Assembly: GCF_031457805.1 (NCBI RefSeq)
Contig: NZ_JAVDXI010000001.1
Location: 434,001 to 498,000 of the forward strand
Direction of reading: 5' to 3'
From: Caulobacter sp031457805
GTDB taxonomy: Bacteria; Pseudomonadota; Alphaproteobacteria; Caulobacterales; Caulobacteraceae
Length of the DNA: 64,000 bases
Below, piece by piece: positions 1-10,275 of this stretch. Position numbers and translations under genes: made by a program. The notes under the pieces were generated by a model, which worked only from the letters and a program-made list of their open reading frames with translations, did not search any database and was not told the origin of the DNA. Position 1 is the first letter of the stretch. Each line of letters begins with the position of its first letter.

Positions 1-39
1 GTTTTGCGCCGTTCGGGCTGATCGCCCAGGAGATACAAA

Positions 40-453
40 ATGCGTCACGGTAAGGCTCACCGTAAACTCGGCCGCACCTCGGCTCACCGCACCGCCATGT
101 TCGCCAACATGTCGGCCTCGCTGATCAAGCACGAGCAGATCGTCACCACCCTGCCCAAGGCCAAGGAACTGCGTCCGATCGTCGAAAAGCTGGTCACCCT
201 GGCCAAGCGCGGCGACCTGCACGCTCGCCGTCAGGCCATCAGCTCGGTTCGCGACGTCGAACAAGTCGGCAAGCTCTTCGCGGTCCTCGGCCCGCGCTAC
301 AAGGACCGTCAGGGTGGCTACATCCGTGTCCTGAAGGCCGGCTTCCGCTACGGCGACAACGCCCCGATGGCCGTGATCGAGTTCGTCGACCGCGACGTCT
401 CGGAAAAGGGCAAGGATTCGGGCCCGGTCTTCGCGGCCGACGCCGAAGACTAA
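40..453 (+). CDS. rplQ: 50S ribosomal protein L17
   Basis: Structural protein of the large ribosomal subunit, near the peptide exit tunnel. The 137-residue product starts MRHGKAHRKLGRTSAHR, the conserved L17 N-terminus, and continues with the family core (LIKHEQIVTTLPKAKELRP) and the GGYIRVLK strand near residues 90-97. A typical AGGAGAT ribosome-binding site at 28-34 lies five bases before the ATG. L17 is normally the last gene of the alpha operon (rpsM-rpsK-rpoA-rplQ), and a strong terminator follows at once, consistent with an operon end. The acidic tail after about residue 120 is a modest extension. Upstream genes are outside the window. Confidence 0.98.
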   Translation: MRHGKAHRKLGRTSAHRTAMFANMSASLIKHEQIVTTLPKAKELRPIVEKLVTLAKRGDLHARRQAISSVRDVEQVGKLFAVLGPRYKDRQGGYIRVLKAGFRYGDNAPMAVIEFVDRDVSEKGKDSGPVFAADAED

Positions 454-479
454 GAGATTTCAGCGCAAGCTGAACCAGA

Positions 480-507
480 AGGCCCCGGAGCGATCCGGGG
501 CCTTTTT
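480..507 (+). terminator. Rho-independent terminator after rplQ
   Basis: A perfect 10-bp GC-rich stem (480-489 with 494-503) with a GCGA loop is followed by a run of five T. It lies 27 bases after the rplQ stop codon, as expected for the end of a ribosomal protein operon. Confidence 0.9.
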
Positions 508-685
508 GCTGGGGTGCTGACCTCGCTTGGTTTCGCCGCGCTGATGTGTCGCCGATGAGATCGGGATTGCGGATGGAGGCGAGAGGCTGATCATGACCCA
601 TCACGAACGGTCCCATTGTCCGTTTTTAGGCCGCTGAAAGCCCCTCGCTACCGCCGGCCCCCCATCGGTGCTACATGCACCCGCA

Positions 686-1636
686 ATGACTGACACCACC
701 TCCCAAACTAAGGCCGGTTTTGCGGCCATCATCGGCGCGCCGAACGCCGGCAAGTCCACCCTTGTCAACCGCATGGTCGGGGCCAAGGTCTCGATCGTGA
801 CCCAGAAGGTCCAGACCACGCGCTTCCCCGTGCGCGGCGTCGCCATCGTGGGCGACACCCAGATCGTCCTCGTCGACACCCCCGGGATCTTCAGCCCCCG
901 CCGTCGCCTCGACCGCGCCATGGTCCGCGCCGCCTGGGCTGGTTCGGAAGAGGCCGAGGCCACCGTGCACCTCGTCGACGTGCAGGCCGAACTGGCCAGC
1001 CGCGCTGATAAGGCCACGCCGGGCGAATACCGCTCGGCCCAGGACGTCCAGACCATCATCGAGGGGCTGAAGGCCGCCGATCGCAAGGTGATCCTAGCGC
1101 TGAACAAGATCGACGGGATCAAGCGCGACACCCTGCTGGCTGTGGCCAAGGACTTCTTCGACACTGGCGTCTACACCGACGTCTTCATGATCAGCGCCTC
1201 GACCGGCGCGGGCGTCGACGACCTGACGGCCAAGCTGGTTTCGCTGATGCCCGAGGGCCCCTGGCTCTATCCGGAAGACCAGACCGCCGACCTGCCGGCC
1301 CGCTTGCTCGCCGCCGAGATCACCCGCGAGAAGGTCTATCTGCGTGTCCACGAGGAGCTGCCCTATGCGGCCACCGTCGAGACGACCGCCTTCGAGGAGC
1401 GCAAGGACGGCTCGGTGCGGATCGAGCAGACCATCCTGGTCGAGCGCGAAGGCCAGCGGGTCATCGTGATCGGTAAGGGCGGCCAGACCCTGAAGTGGAT
1501 CGGCCAGGCCTCGCGCGAGGAGCTATGCGACATCCTCGACCGTAAGGTTCACCTGTTCCTGCACGTAAAGGTCAAGGAGAACTGGGCCGAAGAGCGCGGC
1601 CTGTTCAGCGACATCGGGCTGGACTTCGATGTTTGA
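686..1636 (+). CDS. era: GTPase Era
   Basis: Essential GTPase that binds the 3' end of 16S rRNA and helps mature the 30S subunit. The 316-residue product has the G1 loop GAPNAGKST, the switch-region QTTR, G3 DTPG and G4 NKID, and a C-terminal KH RNA-binding domain with VIVIGKGGQTLKWIG. An in-frame GTG exists at 668, but the ATG at 686 (MTDTTSQ) gives the family's usual N-terminus. The next gene overlaps its last eight bases. In most proteobacteria era follows rnc. Here rnc is absent and the upstream neighbour is rplQ, which is unusual; recO downstream is a typical partner. Confidence 0.96.
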   Translation: MTDTTSQTKAGFAAIIGAPNAGKSTLVNRMVGAKVSIVTQKVQTTRFPVRGVAIVGDTQIVLVDTPGIFSPRRRLDRAMVRAAWAGSEEAEATVHLVDVQAELASRADKATPGEYRSAQDVQTIIEGLKAADRKVILALNKIDGIKRDTLLAVAKDFFDTGVYTDVFMISASTGAGVDDLTAKLVSLMPEGPWLYPEDQTADLPARLLAAEITREKVYLRVHEELPYAATVETTAFEERKDGSVRIEQTILVEREGQRVIVIGKGGQTLKWIGQASREELCDILDRKVHLFLHVKVKENWAEERGLFSDIGLDFDV

Positions 1637-2480
1637 CGCGCCTGCGCCGGCCGTAGATCTGGACGCCTACTTCCTGCGGATCGGCTATGACGGTCCGCGC
1701 GAGGCGACCCTGGACGTGCTGCGGGCCATCGCCTTCCGCCATCCCGACGCCATCCCGTTCGAGAACCTCGATGTCCTCTTGGGGCGCGGGATCAGCATTG
1801 TCCCGGCCGATGTCGACGCCAAGCTGATCGGCGCCGGGCGGGGCGGCTACTGCTACGAGCAGAACGGGCTGTTGAAGCGCGTGCTGGAGGCGCTCGGCTT
1901 CCAGGTCGAGGGCCTGATGGCCCGCGTGCTGTGGATGGCCCCGGAAGGCGCGCCGCCGCGGCCGCGCTCGCACCAGGTGCTGGGCGTGACGATTAACGGC
2001 GAGACCTGGCTGGCCGACGCCGGCTTTGGCGGCTGCGTGCTGACCGCGCCGCTGCGTCTGTTCTCGGATGCCGTCCAGGACAGCCCGCACGGCAAGTTCC
2101 GCATTGTCGATACGCAGACCAACGGCGTCGCCGAGCGTCAGGTCCAGGCCGATCTGTCCGGCCGCTGGGCGCCGCTCTATCAGGTGTCGCAAGGCGCCTG
2201 GGCCGAGGTCGATTACGAGCAGGCCAATTTCTACACCTACACCCACCCCAGCTCGCACTTCACCTGGAGCATGACGGTGGGGCGCACGACGCCGACCGCG
2301 CGCTACGCCTTGAAGAACAACCGGTTCACCCATCGCGATGTTACCGGCGCGGTCGTCGAGCAACGTGACCTTTCCGTTGATGAACTGGAAGCGACGCTGC
2401 GCGAGGTGATCGGCCTGCCGGTGGAGGCCGTCTGGCGGCCTGTCCTCGAAAAGGTCGTGGCCTGGGGAACGCCCGCTTGA
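1629..2480 (+). CDS. nat: Arylamine N-acetyltransferase
   Basis: Cytoplasmic enzyme of the NAT family, which moves acetyl groups from acetyl-CoA to arylamines and hydrazines through a cysteine. The catalytic triad can be read directly: Cys75 in RGGYCYEQNG, His115 in RPRSHQVLG and Asp130 in WLADAGFGG. The length of 283 residues is normal for the family. The gene starts inside the end of era, and its stop overlaps the start of recO, so the three genes look translationally coupled. The physiological substrate cannot be read from the sequence. Confidence 0.9.
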   Translation: MFDAPAPAVDLDAYFLRIGYDGPREATLDVLRAIAFRHPDAIPFENLDVLLGRGISIVPADVDAKLIGAGRGGYCYEQNGLLKRVLEALGFQVEGLMARVLWMAPEGAPPRPRSHQVLGVTINGETWLADAGFGGCVLTAPLRLFSDAVQDSPHGKFRIVDTQTNGVAERQVQADLSGRWAPLYQVSQGAWAEVDYEQANFYTYTHPSSHFTWSMTVGRTTPTARYALKNNRFTHRDVTGAVVEQRDLSVDELEATLREVIGLPVEAVWRPVLEKVVAWGTPA

Positions 2481-3214
2481 GCCTGGAGTGGGAGGACGAA
2501 GCCTATGTCCTCTCGGCCCGCTCGCACGGCGAGACGGGAGCCATTGTCGAACTCCTGACCGAAGCGCGCGGTAAGGTCGCCGCCCACGTGGCCGGCGCGG
2601 CGTCGCGGCGGATGAAGCCCTTCCTGCAGCCCGGCGCGCGGGTCATCGCCCGCTACCGGGCTCGGGTCGAGGGGCAGCTGGGCTCGGCCAGCCTGGAGCC
2701 GATGGGCGAGGGACCTTCGAGCCTGTTCGATGATCGCCTGGCCCTAGCCGGTCTCTCAGCGGCGGCGGCGGTCGCGGCGGCGGCGTTGCCGGAACGCGAG
2801 GCTCATCCCGGCGCCTTCCACGCGCTGGAGGCCCTGATCCGCGTGCTGGAGATTCCCGACATCTGGCCGGCCGTCTATGTTCGCTATGAGGCGGGGCTGC
2901 TGCAGGAGCTGGGCTTTGGCCTGGATCTGTCGAAGTGCGCGGCGACCGGGACGTTCGACGATCTCGTCTATGTCAGCCCGCGCACCGGCCGCGCCGTCAG
3001 TCGCGAGGCGGGCAAGCCCTATCACGACAAGCTGTTGCCCTTGCCGCCGTTCATGCTGTCGTCGCAAGGCGGACTGGCCGAGGGCGACGTGAAGGCGGGC
3101 CTCGACATCACCGGTTACTTTTTGGAGCAGTTCGTCTTCGGCCCCCTGAACAGGCCGCTGCCGCCGGCCAGGCTTTGGCTGCTGGATCGCCTGACTGAGG
3201 CGGGAAGGCTTTAA
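2477..3214 (+). CDS. recO: DNA repair protein RecO
   Basis: Recombination mediator that helps RecR load RecA on SSB-coated single-stranded DNA. The 245-residue protein has the RecO N-terminal OB-fold (VLSARSHGETGAIVELLTE), the GAASRRMKPFLQPG segment and a helical C-terminal part. The start is a TTG at 2477 overlapping the stop of the acetyltransferase gene, giving MSLEWEDEAYVL; no ATG or GTG gives a better N-terminus. Only one cysteine (near residue 154) is present in the region where some RecO proteins have a zinc-binding cluster. Linkage with era is the common arrangement. Confidence 0.92.
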   Translation: MSLEWEDEAYVLSARSHGETGAIVELLTEARGKVAAHVAGAASRRMKPFLQPGARVIARYRARVEGQLGSASLEPMGEGPSSLFDDRLALAGLSAAAAVAAAALPEREAHPGAFHALEALIRVLEIPDIWPAVYVRYEAGLLQELGFGLDLSKCAATGTFDDLVYVSPRTGRAVSREAGKPYHDKLLPLPPFMLSSQGGLAEGDVKAGLDITGYFLEQFVFGPLNRPLPPARLWLLDRLTEAGRL

Positions 3215-3265
3215 GAGGCGTCATAAATGCGGTTTATCCCGAGGCGGAAGTTTCGGAGCCGCTTA

Positions 3266-4852
3266 ATGTCTGTTCTTGATCGCTACGCCCTCAGCCGTCG
3301 TCGCCTGTTGTCCGTCTTCGGCGGCGCGGCCGTCACCGCGCTCGCCATCCCGATGGAGAGCGGCAAGGCGCTGGCTCAAGCCGTCTTCTCGACCTACCCG
3401 TTCCAGCTGGGCGTCGCGTCGGGCGATCCGTCAGCGGACGGGTTCGTGATCTGGACGCGTCTGGCGCCCGAGCCGCTGGAGATCGGCTATGGCATGCCCA
3501 GCGCGCCGGTCGCCGTCGAATGGGAAGTCGGTGACGCGCCCAACATGCGCAACATCGTGGCCAAGGGCACGGCCATCGCGCCGCCGGAGTTGGGCCACGC
3601 GGTCCACGTCGAAGTCGGTGGCCTGCAGCCCAATCGGGACTACTGGTATCGCTTCACCGCCGGACGGGAACGCAGCCTGCTGGGCCGGGCCCGCACGACG
3701 CCGGCGCTGGGTGCTGCGCTGGAGCGCGTGCGCTTTGCGGTGGCCGGCTGCCAGCACTACGAGCAGGGCTACTATACGGCCTATCGCCGTCTGGCCGAAG
3801 AAAACCCCGACTTTGTCTTCTGCTACGGCGACTACATCTACGAGTATCGTGGCAACCGGGTCTGGAACAGCGCCAGTGGTCCTGTGGAGAACGTGCGCCA
3901 GCATTTCGGTGGCGAGATCTACAGCCTCGACGACTATCGTCGCCGCTACGCCCAATACAAGATGGACACCGACCTGCAGGCCGCTCACGCGGCAGCGCCA
4001 TGGTTCACGGTCTGGGACGACCACGAGATCGACAACAACTGGGTCACCGACCTCGACCAGGACGGCGTCGATCCCAAGATCTTCAACCTGCGCCGCCAGG
4101 TCGCCGTCCAGGCCTATTACGAGAACATGCCGCTGCGGGCGTCGAGCTTCCCGACCGGCACGTCGCTGCAGATCTATCGTCGGGCGACCTATGGCCAGCT
4201 CTTGAACCTGAACCTGTTGGATACGCGCCAGTATCGCACCGACCAGCCCTGCGGCGATCGCTTCGGCTACTGCGACGCCGTGGAGGCTTCGCGCGCCGAG
4301 GTGATCGGCCAGGTCCAGGAGAAGTGGCTGACCAACGGGCTGATCGAGTCCAAGACGACCTGGAACGTCCTGGCCCAGCAGATCATGATGATGGATCTCG
4401 ACCGCGAGCCCGGGGACGGCAAGGCGGTCAATCCGGACTCGTGGGCGGGCTATCGCATGCCGCGCAACCGCCTGCTGCAGACCATCCGCGACCGCAAGGT
4501 CGGCAATGTGGTGGTGCTCACCGGCGACGAGCACCAGAACTACGCCGGTGATCTCTATCTCGACGGCACCAAGGCTGAAGGCGCGCCGATCGCGTCGGAG
4601 TTTGTCGTCACCTCGATCAGCTCCGGCGGCGATGGGACCGACCAGCGCGCCGACATGGCCAAGATCCAGGCCGCCAACCCGATCCTCAAGTTCAACAACG
4701 CCCAGCGCGGCTATGCGCTCTGCGATGTGACGCCCAAGGCGTTCGTCACCGAGTTCAAGGTGCTGGACGCGATCACCCGCCGAGACGGCAAGCTGTCGAC
4801 CCGCGCCAAATGGGCGCTGGAGGCCGGAAAGACGGGGATCGTTCAGGCGTAA
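3266..4852 (+). CDS. phoD: PhoD-family alkaline phosphatase/phosphodiesterase, Tat-exported
   Basis: Secreted phosphohydrolase releasing phosphate from organic esters outside the cytoplasm. The ATG at 3266 has a GGAG seven bases upstream and places a twin-arginine signal near the N-terminus (SRRRLLSVFGG), then a hydrophobic stretch and a likely cut after ALAQA. An upstream in-frame ATG at 3227 would add 13 basic residues and is less likely. The mature part has the N-terminal beta domain, then the metal-binding motifs of the PhoD metallophosphatase fold: VAGCQHYEQG, FCYGDYIYEY, WDDHEIDNNW and TGDEHQNYAG. The length of 528 residues is normal. It stands alone between recO and parC. No Pho box was recognised. 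Confidence 0.9.
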   Translation: MSVLDRYALSRRRLLSVFGGAAVTALAIPMESGKALAQAVFSTYPFQLGVASGDPSADGFVIWTRLAPEPLEIGYGMPSAPVAVEWEVGDAPNMRNIVAKGTAIAPPELGHAVHVEVGGLQPNRDYWYRFTAGRERSLLGRARTTPALGAALERVRFAVAGCQHYEQGYYTAYRRLAEENPDFVFCYGDYIYEYRGNRVWNSASGPVENVRQHFGGEIYSLDDYRRRYAQYKMDTDLQAAHAAAPWFTVWDDHEIDNNWVTDLDQDGVDPKIFNLRRQVAVQAYYENMPLRASSFPTGTSLQIYRRATYGQLLNLNLLDTRQYRTDQPCGDRFGYCDAVEASRAEVIGQVQEKWLTNGLIESKTTWNVLAQQIMMMDLDREPGDGKAVNPDSWAGYRMPRNRLLQTIRDRKVGNVVVLTGDEHQNYAGDLYLDGTKAEGAPIASEFVVTSISSGGDGTDQRADMAKIQAANPILKFNNAQRGYALCDVTPKAFVTEFKVLDAITRRDGKLSTRAKWALEAGKTGIVQA

Positions 4853-4923
4853 GACAGCCTAACCGCTCGAATCGTCGAGGGGATTTCTGCTAGTCTCCTT
4901 CCCCGGAGTAACGAATCCCCTCG

Positions 4924-7199
<2,276 letters not shown>

Positions 7200-7203
<4 letters not shown>

Positions 7204-8588
7204 GGATCGGACGGCTGCGTCGCCCCGCGTTGAGCCTTCTGGCCGGCGTCTTTGGCTGCGCGGCCGTCGCCGCGACTCCGGCGCTGGCCTTGCCGAAGGC
7301 CAAGCCGGAGGAGGGCGGCTTCAGCGCCGAACGGCTGAAGCGCCTCGACGACCACATGCAGAGCATGGTCGATCGGGGCCAGATCGCCGGCGGCGTGACG
7401 GTTCTGGCGCGCCACGGGCGGGTCGTGCACGCCCGGGCCTTCGGGCGCCGGGTGCTGGGCGGCGATCCGATGCCGATGGACGCGATCTTCCGGATCCGCT
7501 CAGAGACCAAGCCAGTGACCGGCGTGGCCATGATGATCCTCTTCGAAGAGGGCAAGTGGAAGCTGGACGATCCGGTCAGCCTGCACGTTCCGGAGTTCGC
7601 GAATCTTCGGGTCGCCAAGGGCGTCGATGAGGCGGGGCGCCCGATCCTGACGCCGGTCTCCAGGCCGCCCACCATGCGGGAGTTGCTGACCCATACGGCG
7701 GGCTTCGCCTATGGGCTGGCCGACGATCCCAGCAGCCAGGCCGATCAAGCTTACTACCGCGCGGAAGTCCTGCAGTCGTCGTCGCTGACGGACCTGGTCC
7801 AGAAGGTCTCGGGCCTGCCGATGTTCGCCGAGCCCGGGCAGCTTTGGCGCTACAGCGTAGCCGCCGACATCCAGGGCTATATCGTTGAGAAGCTGTCGGG
7901 CCAGAGCCTGCCGGTGTTCATGCAGGAGCGCATCTTCACGCCGCTGGGTATGAAGGACACAGCCTTCTACGTCCCCGAGGAGAAGCAGGCCCGTCTCGCT
8001 GTGCTGTACGACGCTGATCCGGCCACGGGCCAGTTGGTTCCCGCCGTCGAAGGCGCGTGGCGCGACGTCAGCAAGCCGCCGGCCGCGCCGCTGGGCGGGG
8101 GCGGACTGGTTTCGACCGCCGGAGATTTCGCACGCTTCGCCCAGATGATCCTGAACAAGGGTGAGCTGGACGGCGTGCGGATTCTCAAGCCGGAAACCGT
8201 GGCGCTGATGACCCAGAACCACCTGCCCGAAGGGTTTGTGGTGACCACGAATGGCACCGCAGGCGTCTTGGCGCCGGCGGCGCGGCCTTTTCCGTTCGCT
8301 CCGGGCATGGGCTACGGGATCGATATGGCGGTCGCTGTCGATCCCACCGTGTCGGGTTCGCCGGTGGGGCCGGGCACCGTAAGTTGGGGCGGCAGCGCCG
8401 GGACGTGGTTCTGGATTGACCCGGCCAACAACCTTTTCTTCGTCGGCATGATCCAGCGGCTGGGCGGCGTGGGGCCGGGGCTGGACGCCCAATCGCGCGC
8501 CCTGGTCTATCAGGCGCTGGAGCGGGCGCCGCTTCCGCCTGTCCAGGTCTCAGCCAAGGCGCCCGCCAAGCCGACGGCGTCCCGCTGA
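7200..8588 (+). CDS. Serine hydrolase, class C beta-lactamase/esterase family (copy 1)
   Basis: Secreted serine hydrolase of the beta-lactamase/transpeptidase-like fold. The ATG at 7200 overlaps the parC stop and gives MRIGRLRRPALSLLAG, a signal peptide likely cut near ATPALA. The SxxK nucleophile motif is Ser101-Glu-Thr-Lys104, the YxN-equivalent is Tyr218-Ser-Val, and a GG-containing strand (SWGGSAGTWFW) stands where beta-lactamases have KTG. The Tyr-Ser-Val instead of Tyr-x-Asn, and the lack of KTG, favour an esterase or peptidase over a true beta-lactamase. The product is 462 residues. It is clearly paralogous to the gene at 10276-11586, on the far side of the RsaA-like gene. Confidence 0.88.
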
Positions 8589-8595
8589 GAAAGAA

Positions 8596-8625
8596 AGCTC
8601 CCCCCACCACACGGCGAGGGGAGCT
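8596..8625. terminator. Hairpin between convergent genes
   Basis: An 8-bp inverted repeat (AGCTCCCC at 8596-8603, GGGGAGCT at 8618-8625) lies between the stops of the serine hydrolase gene and the convergent RsaA-like gene. It could end transcription from both sides. There is no long T run, so the call is moderate. Confidence 0.5.
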
Positions 8626-8652
8626 CCTGCGCGACCTGGAAGGGCTGAAGTT

Positions 8653-10086
8653 CTAGGCCGCGAAGAGGATGTCGCCGACGCCGTTCGCGCGCCCGACGGT
8701 CAGGCCCGTGACGCCGGCCAGCTTGATCAGGCCATCGCCCGCATCCAGGCCCGCCACGCCGTTCTGATGGAAGACGTAGGTGTCGCCGTTCCATTCGAAG
8801 ACGGTGTTGCTGTTCGCGGCGGTCATGCCGGCATAGGCCGTCAGGGCGTCGTCAAAGGTCGCCGTCGTGATGAAAAAGAGCTGCTTTTTCTCGCCGGGGC
8901 CAACGACGCCCGCGAAGCTGAGCAGGTCGCGGCCCTTCTGGAAGTCGTCGATCACGGCGATATCGGAGACCTTGCCGCTCGCCATGTGGACGCCCGCGAA
9001 GGAGCCTACATCGACCGAGTCATAGCCATCGCCGGTGGTGATCCGACCGTCGAACTGCTCGACAAAAATGATGTCGTTGCCGGTTCCGGTGTCGATATGA
9101 CCGCGCATCGGACCATTGTCGGCATGGACGATGTCGTTGCCGCCGCCGGTGCGGATGTAGCGTCCGGCGTCCAGTCCGCCCTTGTCGGCCACGATCGGTT
9201 TGAGGATGTCGTTGCCCTCCGTGGCCAGCACATGGACATCTTGGCCCTCCGTCTTGGAAACATCGACGTTCCAGTTATGGGCGTAACTGGCGCGTTCGCC
9301 GGGCAGGCCGGGATCCGCCGCGCCCCCCTTGGCGTAGTCGCCGCCGGGCCCATAGGCCGAAATGAACACCGAGAGCGGCGAGGCGGTCCCGTCGATCCCG
9401 ATGTCGGCGAGATAGGCGTGCACCGCCTCGACGTAAGGGCCCTTGTTGGCCTTGACCGCTTCAGCCATCAGCCAGCCGACCATCGCCGCCCGCGTGCCGA
9501 GGCCATTGCCGCCGTCGCCGCCGAGCTCGGCGAAGTATTCGCCGCGCGTGTAGACGCCGCCACGGCCGTTCGGGATCTCTTCGGCCAGGATATGGATTAC
9601 GTCGTCGGTCGACTTTTCGACGCCGAAGAGTTTGGCGTACGCCTTGCGGAAGGTGTCGTAGGCGGTCCCTGACGCGCCGTAGGCGTCGATGAAGTTCTGC
9701 TTGGCCTCGCCGTGCTTTACGAGGTTGACCGCGAAGTTGATGTAGCGGTTCTCCAGATTGAAGTTGGCGTAGTAGGCGCTGTTGAGATGGTTGGGGTTTC
9801 CGCCTGTCGAAGAGACCAGATAGTCCAGCCCCGCCCGGCCCAGGGTGATATCGGCGAGGAAGCCGTACGAAAGCGCCGCAACCTGGGTCGTGGTCCTGGC
9901 GCTGTCGTAAATCCATTGGACGGCCGAAGCGTATGACCAGGGATCGGCGACCTGACCGTTGCGCCCCGCGTCGATCCCATTCGCCATAATGGAGAGCTGA
10001 GCCTGCACCGATGTGGGAAGAGGATCGCTTCCGGAAAGCCGGGTGACGTTTCGGTAGAGCGTTGTGAGATTGTCGAGCGTGGCCAT
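8653..10086 (-). CDS. RsaA-like secreted protein with RTX-type repeats
   Basis: Predicted type I-secreted surface protein of 477 residues. Residues about 80-125 (AGLDYLVSST, LNSAYYANFNLENRYINF) closely resemble, from memory, the N-terminal LPS-anchoring region of Caulobacter S-layer protein RsaA (AGLDFLVDST and ENRFINFSINL). Residues 288-360 hold about four RTX-like calcium-binding motifs (EGNDILKP, GGGNDIVHAD, GTGNDIIFVE, GDGYDSVDVG). The C-terminus (GDTYVFHQNG, then DGLIKLAGVTGL and a hydrophobic end) matches the pattern of the RsaA secretion signal. There is no Sec signal peptide. The ATG at 10086 (MATLDNLTTLYRN) is preferred to longer forms, which would add unrelated sequence. It is far shorter than RsaA (about 1,000 residues), so it is not the main S-layer subunit unless the lattice differs. 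No rsaD/rsaE-type transporter genes are in the window. Confidence 0.82.
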   Translation of the reverse strand: MATLDNLTTLYRNVTRLSGSDPLPTSVQAQLSIMANGIDAGRNGQVADPWSYASAVQWIYDSARTTTQVAALSYGFLADITLGRAGLDYLVSSTGGNPNHLNSAYYANFNLENRYINFAVNLVKHGEAKQNFIDAYGASGTAYDTFRKAYAKLFGVEKSTDDVIHILAEEIPNGRGGVYTRGEYFAELGGDGGNGLGTRAAMVGWLMAEAVKANKGPYVEAVHAYLADIGIDGTASPLSVFISAYGPGGDYAKGGAADPGLPGERASYAHNWNVDVSKTEGQDVHVLATEGNDILKPIVADKGGLDAGRYIRTGGGNDIVHADNGPMRGHIDTGTGNDIIFVEQFDGRITTGDGYDSVDVGSFAGVHMASGKVSDIAVIDDFQKGRDLLSFAGVVGPGEKKQLFFITTATFDDALTAYAGMTAANSNTVFEWNGDTYVFHQNGVAGLDAGDGLIKLAGVTGLTVGRANGVGDILFAA

Positions 10087-10251
10087 GGCTGGCTGAAACC
10101 TGTCTATTTCGTAATCCCTCGTGCAGTAAAAAATATACAAGAACCCTGTTCGATCAACCCGCGCGCACATGAATTAAACTTAACCGTGGGGTAGCGGCGA
10201 CGAGGTGGAAAAAGCGGGTTCCAACCAGGAAGGCGTCGCTCTAAGGTCACT

Positions 10252-10265
10252 CAAACAATTGTTTG
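10252..10265. promoter_or_regulatory. Candidate operator palindrome before serine hydrolase copy 2
   Basis: CAAACAATTGTTTG is a perfect 14-bp palindrome in otherwise GC-rich DNA. It ends right at the GGGAGG ribosome-binding site of the next gene. Its AT-rich symmetric form suggests a repressor site, perhaps TetR- or MarR-type; the regulator is unknown. Confidence 0.45.
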
Positions 10266-10275
10266 GGAGGTTGGG

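Noticed and set aside
8767..9672. A 301-codon plus-strand frame opposite the RsaA-like gene
   Set aside because: Its product has no domain or signal, while the minus-strand frame gives RsaA-like and RTX motifs and a sensible start and stop.
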